From NCBI GenBank assembly GCA_963597355.1, contig CAVBPR010000006.1, forward strand, positions 186,001 to 250,000: DNA of 64,000 bases, written 5' to 3'. Below, one piece after another: positions 15,273-22,038 of this stretch. The notes beneath the pieces are model-generated. The model was not told the origin of the DNA, made no database searches, and saw only the letters and a list, made by a program, of their open reading frames with translations. Made by a program: the position numbers and the translations under genes. Position 1 is the first letter of the stretch. Every line of letters starts with the position of its first letter. This stretch comes from UMGS1766 sp963597355 (GTDB lineage Bacteria; Bacillota; Clostridia; Oscillospirales; Oscillospiraceae).

Positions 15273-16790
15273 ATGGGCAAAAAGAAGATTCTTATTGTAG
15301 ATGACAACGCCATGAACCGCGACATGCTATCCGCCATTTTGGAAGATCACTGCTCCGTTATGGAGGCCAAAAACGGACTGGAAGCAATTACGGTTCTGCA
15401 GGAGTACGGTCACCTGATTGACCTTGTGCTGTTGGACATCGTCATGCCGGACATGGATGGTTTTTCCGTGTTGTCCGTTATGAATCAGAACCATTGGATT
15501 CAGGACATCCCCGTTATTATGATTTCCTCGGAAAACTCTCCCAGCAGCGTAGAGCGGGCCTTTCAGCTGGGGGTTTCCGACTTCATCACTCGTCCCTTTG
15601 ATACATTCATCGTCCGCCAGCGCGTCAACAACACCCTGGCGCTGTATGGTCGTCAGCGCCGTTTGATCGACCTGGCAACCGACCAGCTCTACGAAAAAGA
15701 ACGCAGTACCGATTTGCTGATCAATATTCTCAGCTACATCGTCGAGTTTCGCAACGGTGAAAGCGGTCTGCACGTGCTGCATGTACAGAGGGTAACCAAA
15801 ATTCTGCTCCACCACTTGGCGGCTTTAGCCCCCCAGTATCACCTGACCATGCAGGACATTACCCGCATTTCCACCGCCTCTGCCCTGCATGACATCGGCA
15901 AAATCGCCATTGACGAGGGCATTCTTAATAAGCCCGGCAAACTCACCGACGAAGAATATACCATTATGAAAACCCATTCTGCCATCGGCGCAGACATGCT
16001 GAAGCGGCTGACCATATTCGAAAACGAACCACTGGTCAAAACCGCCTACGAGATTTGCCGCTGGCATCACGAGCGATATGACGGAAAAGGGTATCCGGAC
16101 GGATTAAAGGGCGACGAGATTCCCCTTTCGGCTCAGGCCGTTGCCATGGCGGATGTTTACGATGCGTTGACCAGCGACCGTTGCTATCACAAAGCCCGTT
16201 CTCACGAAGAGAGCATCGCCATGATCCGCAACAATGAGTGTGGGGCGTTCAATCCCCTTCTGCAGCAGTGCCTGACCGATGCCGCAGATGAAATCCAGGA
16301 AAAGACCTCAGCGGCCATTCCGGCGCTACGTTCTGACAGCGACCTGAAAAAACTGACCGCAGAGCTGATGCAGCACGAGGAGCTTTCCGCCTCAGAGCAG
16401 GTGTTTCAATCGCTGCAGCTGGAGCGTCAGCGCACGTACTTTTTCTCCACAATCAATCACCTGATTCAGTTCAGCTATACCGTAAACCCATCCCTCATTA
16501 CCTTCAATGCCGAAGCTGTTCGCCGGCTTGCATTGACTTCTACCACCTTTGATCCCTATACCAGCAGGGAATTGCATCAGATTATTTCCGGCGAAGACCT
16601 GCAGACCATCGACACCATGATGCAGACCATTACTCCGGAGGCCTCTGACCAAAGCTACACCTGCACACTGCACCTTCAGGGGCAGTCGGAGCAGAAATGC
16701 ACCCTGTGTTTCCGCGGCCTGTGGACAGCGGACGAACCGCCAAGGCGCGTCGGCTTTGTTGGTCAGGTTTTGACCGCCAATCCGTTATAA
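15273..16790 (+). CDS. Response regulator with HD-GYP phosphodiesterase domain
   Basis: A 505-residue cytosolic regulator. The receiver domain (about 5-125) has the acidic pair Asp10-Asp11, phospho-acceptor Asp55 in LLDIVMPD, and Lys/Arg switch region TRPF. The HD-GYP domain (about 145-330) keeps HD at 206-207 and HHERYDGKGYP at 265-275, so cyclic-di-GMP hydrolysis is likely. The last 130 residues show no clear motif and may be a PAS-like sensor. No strong ribosome site precedes the ATG. It is followed after 33 bases by a free Hpt gene, which suggests a phosphorelay; the hybrid kinase at 35.2-38.9 kb is a possible partner. Confidence 0.88.
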   Translation: MGKKKILIVDDNAMNRDMLSAILEDHCSVMEAKNGLEAITVLQEYGHLIDLVLLDIVMPDMDGFSVLSVMNQNHWIQDIPVIMISSENSPSSVERAFQLGVSDFITRPFDTFIVRQRVNNTLALYGRQRRLIDLATDQLYEKERSTDLLINILSYIVEFRNGESGLHVLHVQRVTKILLHHLAALAPQYHLTMQDITRISTASALHDIGKIAIDEGILNKPGKLTDEEYTIMKTHSAIGADMLKRLTIFENEPLVKTAYEICRWHHERYDGKGYPDGLKGDEIPLSAQAVAMADVYDALTSDRCYHKARSHEESIAMIRNNECGAFNPLLQQCLTDAADEIQEKTSAAIPALRSDSDLKKLTAELMQHEELSASEQVFQSLQLERQRTYFFSTINHLIQFSYTVNPSLITFNAEAVRRLALTSTTFDPYTSRELHQIISGEDLQTIDTMMQTITPEASDQSYTCTLHLQGQSEQKCTLCFRGLWTADEPPRRVGFVGQVLTANPL

Positions 16791-16823
16791 AGAGTTTTGC
16801 ATCTGCAAATGAGGAGGATTTCA

Positions 16824-17186
16824 ATGACTCTGGAAGAGTGTTATGCCGCTATGGGCGGGGATTATGCCGATGTAGTCGGACGGCTGCGCAGCGAGGCATT
16901 CATCAAAAAGTTTGTTTTGAAGTTCGCTGACAGTACAGACTGGGCACAGCTGCACACCGCACTGGAAGAAAACCGCACTCAGGATGCATTTCGCGCCGCT
17001 CACACCCTGAAAGGCGTTGCCTCCAACCTTGGCATGACGGAGCTCTACTCTGCCAGCAGTCAACTCACGGAACTTTTGCGGGACGGCGTAGCGCGGGATG
17101 TGTCCGCCGCACTTGCCGCAGTAGATGCCAGTTATCAAAAAACTCTAACTGCCATTCAACAGTTTCGCACCGACAATCCTCTATAA
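16824..17186 (+). CDS. Free-standing Hpt phosphotransfer protein
   Basis: A 120-residue histidine phosphotransfer protein. The acceptor is His60 in AAHTLKGVASNLG, the standard Hpt helix motif. The rest is a helical bundle with no other domain. GAGGAGG lies nine bases before the ATG at 16824; the nine codons upstream in frame are not conserved-looking. It directly follows the HD-GYP regulator and probably exchanges phosphate with its receiver domain and with the receivers of a hybrid kinase. Confidence 0.88.
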   Translation: MTLEECYAAMGGDYADVVGRLRSEAFIKKFVLKFADSTDWAQLHTALEENRTQDAFRAAHTLKGVASNLGMTELYSASSQLTELLRDGVARDVSAALAAVDASYQKTLTAIQQFRTDNPL

Positions 17187-17363
17187 CCTTTCGACCGGAC
17201 GCACCAGCCAACACCAACAGGTTATATTGATTTTCTCGGATTATACAGCTCAGAAAATATTTTGAGGTTGTACCATTAACAGTGCTTTCCTGAGCATAGA
17301 AAAATGACGGGGCAAAGCCCAGAAGAGTTTTTGTCCCAAACTCTGTGATATCCAAATAAGAGA

Positions 17364-17394
17364 AAAAGCCCAGCTCATGCTGGGCTTTTCGTCA
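17364..17394. terminator. Two-way terminator between hpt and asnA
   Basis: AAAAGCCCAGC (17364-17374), loop TCAT, GCTGGGCTTTT (17379-17389). Perfect 11-bp stem with A and U runs on both sides. It serves the convergent genes on either side. Confidence 0.85.
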
Positions 17395-17400
17395 GGCTGA

Positions 17401-17432
17401 GGCGTATGGTTTCAAAGCCATGCGCCTTTTTA
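17401..17432 (+). terminator. Second plus-strand terminator
   Basis: GGCGTATGG pairs with CCATGCGCC (one G-U) and is followed by TTTTTAT. It backs up the 17364 terminator for the hpt transcript and lies just beyond the asnA stop. Confidence 0.6.
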
Positions 17433-17444
17433 TTTAAAGATATT

Positions 17445-18446
17445 TTACAGCAATACCACACCGGCTTTTTGGCAGGTCTCCAGGGTCTGCTGATCCCACA
17501 GGGAGGACTGCACCTCGCCAATGTGCGCCTTTCCCAGCAGCAGCATGCACAGCCGACTCTGGCCAATGCCGCCACCGATGGTGTAGGGCAGTTCCCCGTT
17601 AAGCAGCATCTTATGGAAGGGCAATTCACGGCGATCATCGCACCCCGCAACGGACAACTGACGATCCAGCGATTCCGGACTGACCCGAATACCCATACTG
17701 CTCACTTCCAGAGCGCAGTTCAGCACCTCATCCCAGAAGAACAGGTCGCCGTTCAGCATCCAGTCATCATAGTCCGGCGCGCGTCCATCGTGAGGCTTTC
17801 CGCTGCTAAGCGCACCGCCGATATTGCGCAGGAAAACCGTTTTGTGTTCTTTAACAAAGCAGTTCTCCCGCTCTCTCGGCGTAAGATCCGGATACCTGTC
17901 TTCCAGTTCCTGCGTTGTAATAAACGTAACCTCTCTGCACAGTTCTGTCTCCAGCTCCGGATACTGCCACTTCAGCTCATCCAACGTGCCGCAAATTGCC
18001 GTTACGATGCGGCGAACGGTATCCTCCAAAAACTGCTCTGTGCGATCCTCCGCCGAAATTACTTTTTCCCAGTCCCACTGGTCTACATAGATCGAATGGA
18101 GATTGTCCAGTTCCTCATCCCGACGAATTGCATTCATGTCTGTAACCAGACCCTTGCCTACCTGAAAGTCATAGGTATGCAGAGCCAGCCGCTTCCACTT
18201 TGCCAGGGAGTGAACCACCTCGGCATCTTTGCCTACTGCAGGCACGTCAAAGCGAACCGGTCGCTCAATGCCATTCAAATTGTCGTTAATGCCTGTAGCC
18301 GGATCAACGACCAGCGGTGCAGTCACCCGCACAAGGTGCAATGCCGCACACAGCTTGGCCAGAAAAATATGTTTGATTCGCTCAATTGCCCGCTGGGTAT
18401 CGTAAAGTGCGAGCTGAGAATGATAATGCTCCGGAATGACCGTCAT
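17445..18446 (-). CDS. asnA: Aspartate-ammonia ligase AsnA
   Basis: A 333-residue ammonia-dependent asparagine synthetase, related in fold to class II tRNA synthetases. Typical segments are GINDNLNGIERPV, SLAKWKRLAL, NAIRRDEELDNLHSIYVDQWDWEK, and the C-terminal YTIGGGIGQSRLCMLLLG, which is the class II motif 3 equivalent binding ATP. Length is usual. AAGGAG precedes the ATG by ten bases and a good sigma-A promoter lies at 18482-18510. It makes asparagine from aspartate and ammonia in the cytosol. Being monocistronic and bounded by terminators, it appears independently regulated. Confidence 0.95.
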   Translation of the reverse strand: MTVIPEHYHSQLALYDTQRAIERIKHIFLAKLCAALHLVRVTAPLVVDPATGINDNLNGIERPVRFDVPAVGKDAEVVHSLAKWKRLALHTYDFQVGKGLVTDMNAIRRDEELDNLHSIYVDQWDWEKVISAEDRTEQFLEDTVRRIVTAICGTLDELKWQYPELETELCREVTFITTQELEDRYPDLTPRERENCFVKEHKTVFLRNIGGALSSGKPHDGRAPDYDDWMLNGDLFFWDEVLNCALEVSSMGIRVSPESLDRQLSVAGCDDRRELPFHKMLLNGELPYTIGGGIGQSRLCMLLLGKAHIGEVQSSLWDQQTLETCQKAGVVLL

Positions 18447-18481
18447 GCTGTATGTTCTCCTTTTATTTCATGATGGAATTC

Positions 18482-18510
18482 ATTGTAGCATTATTCTTCA
18501 CCCCGTGCAA
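18482..18510 (-). promoter_or_regulatory. asnA: Promoter of asnA
   Basis: Minus strand TTGCAC (18505-18510), 17-base spacer, TACAAT (18482-18487). The start point would be about 30 bases before the ATG, which sits behind AAGGAG. Confidence 0.7.
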
Positions 18511-18593
18511 TAGCACAAGTTGCCTATCTGTGTTATACTGAAAATATATCTTTTTCCCACCAAACCCATCCACTTTGAATGGAGGCGTGTGCC

Positions 18594-19106
18594 ATGTATT
18601 GCCGCATTTGCGGAAAAACCATACCGGAGGATTCCCGCTTTTGTCCCCATTGCGGGCGGGAAATTGTTTCCTGCCCTGTTCCCAGTGAAGAAGCTGTGGC
18701 TTCTGCCTCAACCGGAAACACGAAGCATTTTTCTTTTCCGGAGAACACAACCTATGATCAGGCCGCCGCTTCCATCAATGCCTGGCTTTGTGATGGAGGG
18801 CGAAAAATTCAGAGCGCGGAGTTCACCCTCGGCAGCACGCTTCTGGCCGGGACGCTTGTGCCAACCGTGGTAACGGTCGCGGTGCAGTGGACAAATGAAC
18901 CCGAGGGAAAGCCCTACCAATTGGGCATGATGATGGACTCCTGCACCGATTTTGGTCTTGGCCGAAAAAAGGGATCAAAACATCTGACGCGGCAATATGA
19001 CCGCTGGAAAGCGGAACATCCGGAACACGAAATCGCCGGATTACAGCAAATTTCGCTTTCTCTCGGTTGGATGAGCGCATGGGTAAGCTGCTTTTTCTTT
19101 CGCTGA
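18594..19106 (+). CDS. Zinc-ribbon protein of unknown function
   Basis: A 170-residue protein. The first 25 residues are a zinc ribbon, CRICGK and CPHCGR, with four cysteines. A linker rich in Ser/Glu/Ala follows, then a domain of about 125 residues with a hydrophobic stretch (GSTLLAGTLVPTVVTVAVQW) and WMSAWVSCFFFR at the C-terminus. GGAGG lies eight bases before the ATG at 18594, and is itself inside a possible start at 18579, so 18594 is chosen. The C-terminal part is not recognised. It is divergent from asnA. Confidence 0.7.
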   Translation: MYCRICGKTIPEDSRFCPHCGREIVSCPVPSEEAVASASTGNTKHFSFPENTTYDQAAASINAWLCDGGRKIQSAEFTLGSTLLAGTLVPTVVTVAVQWTNEPEGKPYQLGMMMDSCTDFGLGRKKGSKHLTRQYDRWKAEHPEHEIAGLQQISLSLGWMSAWVSCFFFR

Positions 19107-19125
19107 TATTTGTGAAAAATTCACA

Positions 19126-19154
19126 TTGTCTTTTGTGCAATTATCCTATACAAT
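19126..19154 (+). promoter_or_regulatory. Promoter upstream of the PucR-like gene
   Basis: TTGTCT (19126-19131), 17-base spacer, TACAAT (19149-19154). Transcription would start near 19161, only five bases before the terminator-like hairpin at 19166. Confidence 0.6.
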
Positions 19155-19165
19155 AGCATTGCAAC

Positions 19166-19216
19166 GAGCAAGGACGCTTTCGAAGAAGGAAAGCGTCCTT
19201 GCTCTATTTTTATTTT
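19166..19216 (+). terminator. Strong intrinsic terminator in the leader
   Basis: GAGCAAGGACGCTTTC (19166-19181) pairs perfectly with 19189-19204, a 16-bp stem with a 7-base loop, followed by TATTTTTATTTT. It may end the zinc-ribbon transcript and also stop most transcription from the promoter at 19126-19154. Confidence 0.85.
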
Positions 19217-19233
19217 GTTAGGAGGTATGTCGG

Positions 19234-19584
19234 ATGAAATACGCCGTCTCCACTGCTGCTCAGATCGAATTACAAGAGCACTGTTCTCTCGAAACCGAAC
19301 AAATCGCCAGCGCTTTAGCCGGAAACCCATTGATGCAACAGCTGCGGGAAACCTATCTCCTTCCGCTGTTATCTTATGATGCCGCCAACGGCACCGATTA
19401 CGTTGACTTTATCTGCAACTATCTCTCCTGCGACGGACACATTCAGGACATTGCAGACAAGATGTATATTCACCGCAACACGGTGCATTATAAAATCCAC
19501 CGCGTCGAAAGCCTGCTGCACTGCAACTTGCAGCGCTCCGATGTAAAAATGTATCTGCTTCTGGCCCTGTCTGCTCAAACATAA
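19234..19584 (+). CDS. Solo PucR-type helix-turn-helix protein
   Basis: A 116-residue protein made almost only of the C-terminal DNA-binding domain of the PucR/CdaR family. The HTH reads HIQDIADKMYIHRNTVHYKIHR at residues 70-91 in two parts, a hallmark of that family. Full-length PucR or CdaR proteins are 350-550 residues and carry a sensor domain, absent here. AGGAGG precedes the ATG. The gene lies behind a leader with a strong terminator, and its last ten bases overlap the convergent racemase gene. It could be a small independent regulator or the rest of a truncated one. Confidence 0.75.
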   Translation: MKYAVSTAAQIELQEHCSLETEQIASALAGNPLMQQLRETYLLPLLSYDAANGTDYVDFICNYLSCDGHIQDIADKMYIHRNTVHYKIHRVESLLHCNLQRSDVKMYLLLALSAQT

Positions 19585-20654
19585 CGCCGCGGAACCATCG
19601 GATTTACCAGCAGTGGATTCACTGCCAGCTCTATGCGGTCGCCTACCTGCACCTCACTGCCGGTAACGTCCAGCACCGTGGCGCACATTCCAATCGGCCC
19701 CAGTATGGGAAAGTCAGATGTGTGTTTTTGCGGTATTTTCTTCTTCCGTCCCCTGCGCAGCAGCCGTAAAAGCGCTCTTATTCCCCGCGGCTTTGCCTTT
19801 TCCCGTGCCACGCCAAGGCCATGAGAATATCCGGCATCCACAACTGCAATCTGGGTAGCATTCTTTGTGACAACGGTTCCGCCGTAGCCCACTCTGCTTC
19901 CGGACGGAATTGTCCGCACCTCCTGTACCTTGGCCGACAGCGTTCCAATGGGCTCAAACCCCCATCGATCCGAAAAAGGCAGCCGTCCCAGAAAAGCGGA
20001 ACCGATCCGTACTCCATCCATCCGCAGTTTCGGATAGCGCAGCATGGCATAGCTGTCCGCCAAATGCCGCAACCCAACGGAGATCCCGTTCTCCTCCAAC
20101 GCACTGCAAAACTGGACGAATCGCAGGTACTGCTCCATTGTAAATCTGCTGTCTCTGGCACAGGCCTGACTCAGATGCGAATACGTTCCTATAATTTTAA
20201 TCTGCGCCATCGCGCGAACCGCCTTCTCAACCGATGGAACATCGCCACAATGAAACCCGTATCGGCCAAAGCCGGTATCAACGCAAAGCTGTGCCTTACC
20301 GGTAATTCCAAGGCGGAGCGCGGCGGTCTCGGCCGCATCTGCCCCAACGGCAGTGTCGATGCAAAGGATCAGGCCGGCACACAACGCCCGCTCCAGCTCC
20401 TTTGGTTCATAGAGCGGTGTCAGCAGCATAATCTCCGCCGAAATACCGTTTCGTTTCAGCAAAAGCCCGTCTTCCAGCTCGCTCACCGCCAGATAGCGCA
20501 CACCATAACCTGTCAACTGTTCTGCAAGTTCCAGCAATCCAAGTCCATAGCCGTTCCCTTTTATCACGCCAATGACCTCTGCCTTTCCTGCCAGACGGCG
20601 CACCAACCGAATATTATGATGCAGCGCCTGTTGAATAATTCGCAACTCACACAT
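19575..20654 (-). CDS. alr: Alanine racemase-like PLP enzyme
   Basis: A 359-residue fold-type III PLP enzyme. GVIKGNGYGLG holds the PLP lysine (usual form VVKADAYGHG). CVDTGFGRYGF, HLADSYAML, RMDGVRIGSAFLG and VGYGGTVV match the other family blocks, the last with the catalytic tyrosine. The sequence is divergent and has a basic insert near residues 295-315 rich in Arg and Lys. It may make D-alanine for cell wall, or be another amino-acid racemase; a second alr elsewhere cannot be excluded. GGGGAG lies before the ATG. Confidence 0.8.
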   Translation of the reverse strand: MCELRIIQQALHHNIRLVRRLAGKAEVIGVIKGNGYGLGLLELAEQLTGYGVRYLAVSELEDGLLLKRNGISAEIMLLTPLYEPKELERALCAGLILCIDTAVGADAAETAALRLGITGKAQLCVDTGFGRYGFHCGDVPSVEKAVRAMAQIKIIGTYSHLSQACARDSRFTMEQYLRFVQFCSALEENGISVGLRHLADSYAMLRYPKLRMDGVRIGSAFLGRLPFSDRWGFEPIGTLSAKVQEVRTIPSGSRVGYGGTVVTKNATQIAVVDAGYSHGLGVAREKAKPRGIRALLRLLRRGRKKKIPQKHTSDFPILGPIGMCATVLDVTGSEVQVGDRIELAVNPLLVNPMVPRRYV

Positions 20655-20723
20655 AGGTTCTCCCCCTGCCTTGTTATTCTGAAGTCAGTTTAACTTCCCG
20701 GGGTTGCGAAGTGTTCTCGAAGA

Positions 20724-20744
20724 TGTCACAGAGTTGTGTCACAG
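20724..20744. promoter_or_regulatory. Direct repeat TGTCACAG, possible operator
   Basis: TGTCACAG occurs at 20724-20731 and 20737-20744, a 13-base period, just upstream of the -35 at 20761. It may be an activator or repressor site for the membrane-protein gene. Confidence 0.35.
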
Positions 20745-20760
20745 GAAAATTTTCTTTCGG

Positions 20761-20790
20761 TTGACGGCACGCTGTTCCCTCCTGTACAAT
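20761..20790 (+). promoter_or_regulatory. Promoter of the PsiE-like gene
   Basis: TTGACG (20761-20766), 18-base spacer, TACAAT (20785-20790). An AGGAGG site and the ATG at 20832 follow. Confidence 0.65.
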
Positions 20791-20831
20791 AAAAGCAGAA
20801 GAAACAGAAGTTTTTGTCAGGAGGCGGATCT

Positions 20832-21236
20832 ATGCGAGAAAAAGTGCGGAATTTCATTCAAAAATGCTGTGATGTGCTGGAGTTATTGCTGGCAATTGCC
20901 GTTGGAATCGGGCTGATCGTCTCCCTTATCCTCTATATTCCCGAGGGCGCCGCCCTGCTCACCAGCTCTGGCGATACCAGCACATTTCTGCTGTTCCTGG
21001 AAGATATGTTCAATATCGTGGTTGGCATTGAATTTATTAAAATGCTGTGCAAACCCAGCGCAGAAAATGTGATCGAAGTATTGGTATTCCTCGTTGCCCG
21101 TCATATGATCATCGGCAGCAATTCCGCCCTGGACATTCTGCTGTCTGTGGTTTCTGTCGCTCTGCTCTATGGCGTTCGGCTGGTACTGCGGCAGAAAAAG
21201 AACCATCATAAAAAGAAAGACGAAGGGGCCGACTGA
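20832..21236 (+). CDS. Small membrane protein, PsiE-like
   Basis: A 134-residue membrane protein. Hydrophobic helices lie at about 14-36, 54-72, 80-96 and 100-118, followed by a basic tail KKNHHKKKDEG. The segment NIVVGIEFIKML and ENVIEVLVFLVARHMI resemble the phosphate-starvation-inducible PsiE family, but I am not certain of the assignment. AGGAGG lies eight bases before the ATG at 20832; an upstream ATG at 20814 overlaps that site and is rejected. It has its own promoter, and its stop codon lies in the loop of the following terminator. Confidence 0.7.
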   Translation: MREKVRNFIQKCCDVLELLLAIAVGIGLIVSLILYIPEGAALLTSSGDTSTFLLFLEDMFNIVVGIEFIKMLCKPSAENVIEVLVFLVARHMIIGSNSALDILLSVVSVALLYGVRLVLRQKKNHHKKKDEGAD

Positions 21237-21256
21237 TGTCGACCCCTTCGTTTTAT
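21220..21256. terminator. Two-way terminator, PsiE-like / rubredoxin-like
   Basis: ACGAAGGGG (21220-21228) pairs with CCCCTTCGT (21243-21251), followed by TTTATTT. It contains the stop of the plus-strand gene and touches the stop of the convergent minus-strand gene. Confidence 0.75.
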
Positions 21257-21516
21257 TTGTCCCTCACGTTTCTTATCTTTTCAAATTCTCTTTGATCCAG
21301 TTTGTCCAGTGCATTGGTCGGTTCTTCGGTTCTCTCCCATTGCTGCAGAAAAACTTCGGCCTGTTGATCCGGTGTTCCCGCCGGTGCAGCCGTTGCCTGT
21401 GCTTTCCCCGATTTCTGCGCTGCAAAACTCTCTTCCGTATTGCAAAACGGACACCTTTTCGGCCGCGATTCTCCCTCATATGTATAGCCACATACTCTGC
21501 ATGTATACGCTTTCAT
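21253..21516 (-). CDS. Rubredoxin-like zinc/iron ribbon protein
   Basis: An 87-residue protein. The N-terminus AYTCRVCGYTYEGESRPKRCPFC is a rubredoxin-like or rubrerythrin C-terminal type metal site with two CxxC pairs. The remainder is hydrophilic, with an Ala/Thr-rich linker and a charged helical tail. It could bind one Fe or Zn, and carry electrons or act as a structural adaptor. AAGGA is spaced best for the ATG at 21516; the ATG three codons earlier overlaps the ribosome site. A promoter (TTGCTA-18-TATACT) lies at 21566-21595. Confidence 0.75.
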   Translation of the reverse strand: MKAYTCRVCGYTYEGESRPKRCPFCNTEESFAAQKSGKAQATAAPAGTPDQQAEVFLQQWERTEEPTNALDKLDQREFEKIRNVRDK

Positions 21517-21565
21517 CCCGCTCATCCTTCCCTTCTATCTCTTCCTGAAAACTGAGCTTGATCAA

Positions 21566-21595
21566 AGTATACCAACGCCACCCAAAACATAGCAA
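21566..21595 (-). promoter_or_regulatory. Promoter of the rubredoxin-like gene
   Basis: Minus strand TTGCTA (21590-21595), 18-base spacer, TATACT (21566-21571). Confidence 0.6.
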
Positions 21596-21672
21596 GGATT
21601 TTCGGAAAAAAGGTTTAAATTATGCACAGAAAACCACAGAAAATGGAGGCAATTTTTTCTGCTGTTTTGATA

Positions 21673-21701
21673 TTGACAAAATCAGAGCAAATTAGTATCA
21701 T
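21673..21701 (+). promoter_or_regulatory. Promoter of the ilv operon
   Basis: TTGACA (21673-21678), 17-base spacer, TATCAT (21696-21701). Transcription near 21708 would place the whole T-box leader in the message. Confidence 0.75.
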
Positions 21702-21705
21702 TAGT

Positions 21706-21980
21706 AGCATACAATTAAAAGCGATGAGCGGAAGAGTAGGGCTGTGTTGCGATTCAGAGAGGACGCGGATGCTGAAAGCGTCTATCAAGACACAGATACC
21801 GAACGTCACCCGTGAGCAGTCTTTTTGAACTTCGATTTCATTCGAAAAAGTAGGAAAGAACGGATTAGCCCCCCGTTAACAGGGTCACGAGTGCGTGTGT
21901 CATAATTAGCACACACGAATTTAGGTGGTACCACGGAGTTCTGTGCTTCGTCCTATTTGCTGGACGGAGCATTTTTTTGT
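21706..21980 (+). promoter_or_regulatory. T-box leader controlling ilvBNCD
   Basis: A tRNA-sensing T-box riboswitch. Stem I begins with GATGAGCGGAAGAGTAG, has CTGTGT paired with ACACAG, and an apical GCTGAAAGC. The specifier bulge follows a GAA S-turn motif and most likely presents GTC (21805-21807, valine). The T-box itself is TTAGGTGGTACCACGG (21921-21936); its TGGT can pair with an ACCA tRNA end. The terminator is TGCTTCGTCC (21944-21953) with GGACGGAGCA (21962-21971) and seven T. Uncharged tRNA should prevent termination and switch on branched-chain amino acid synthesis. Confidence 0.92.
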
Positions 21981-22038
21981 ATCCGCCGGGCCCGTCCGCT
22001 GCCGGCTATTAACTATTTCCAAAGGAGGAAATCATCCC

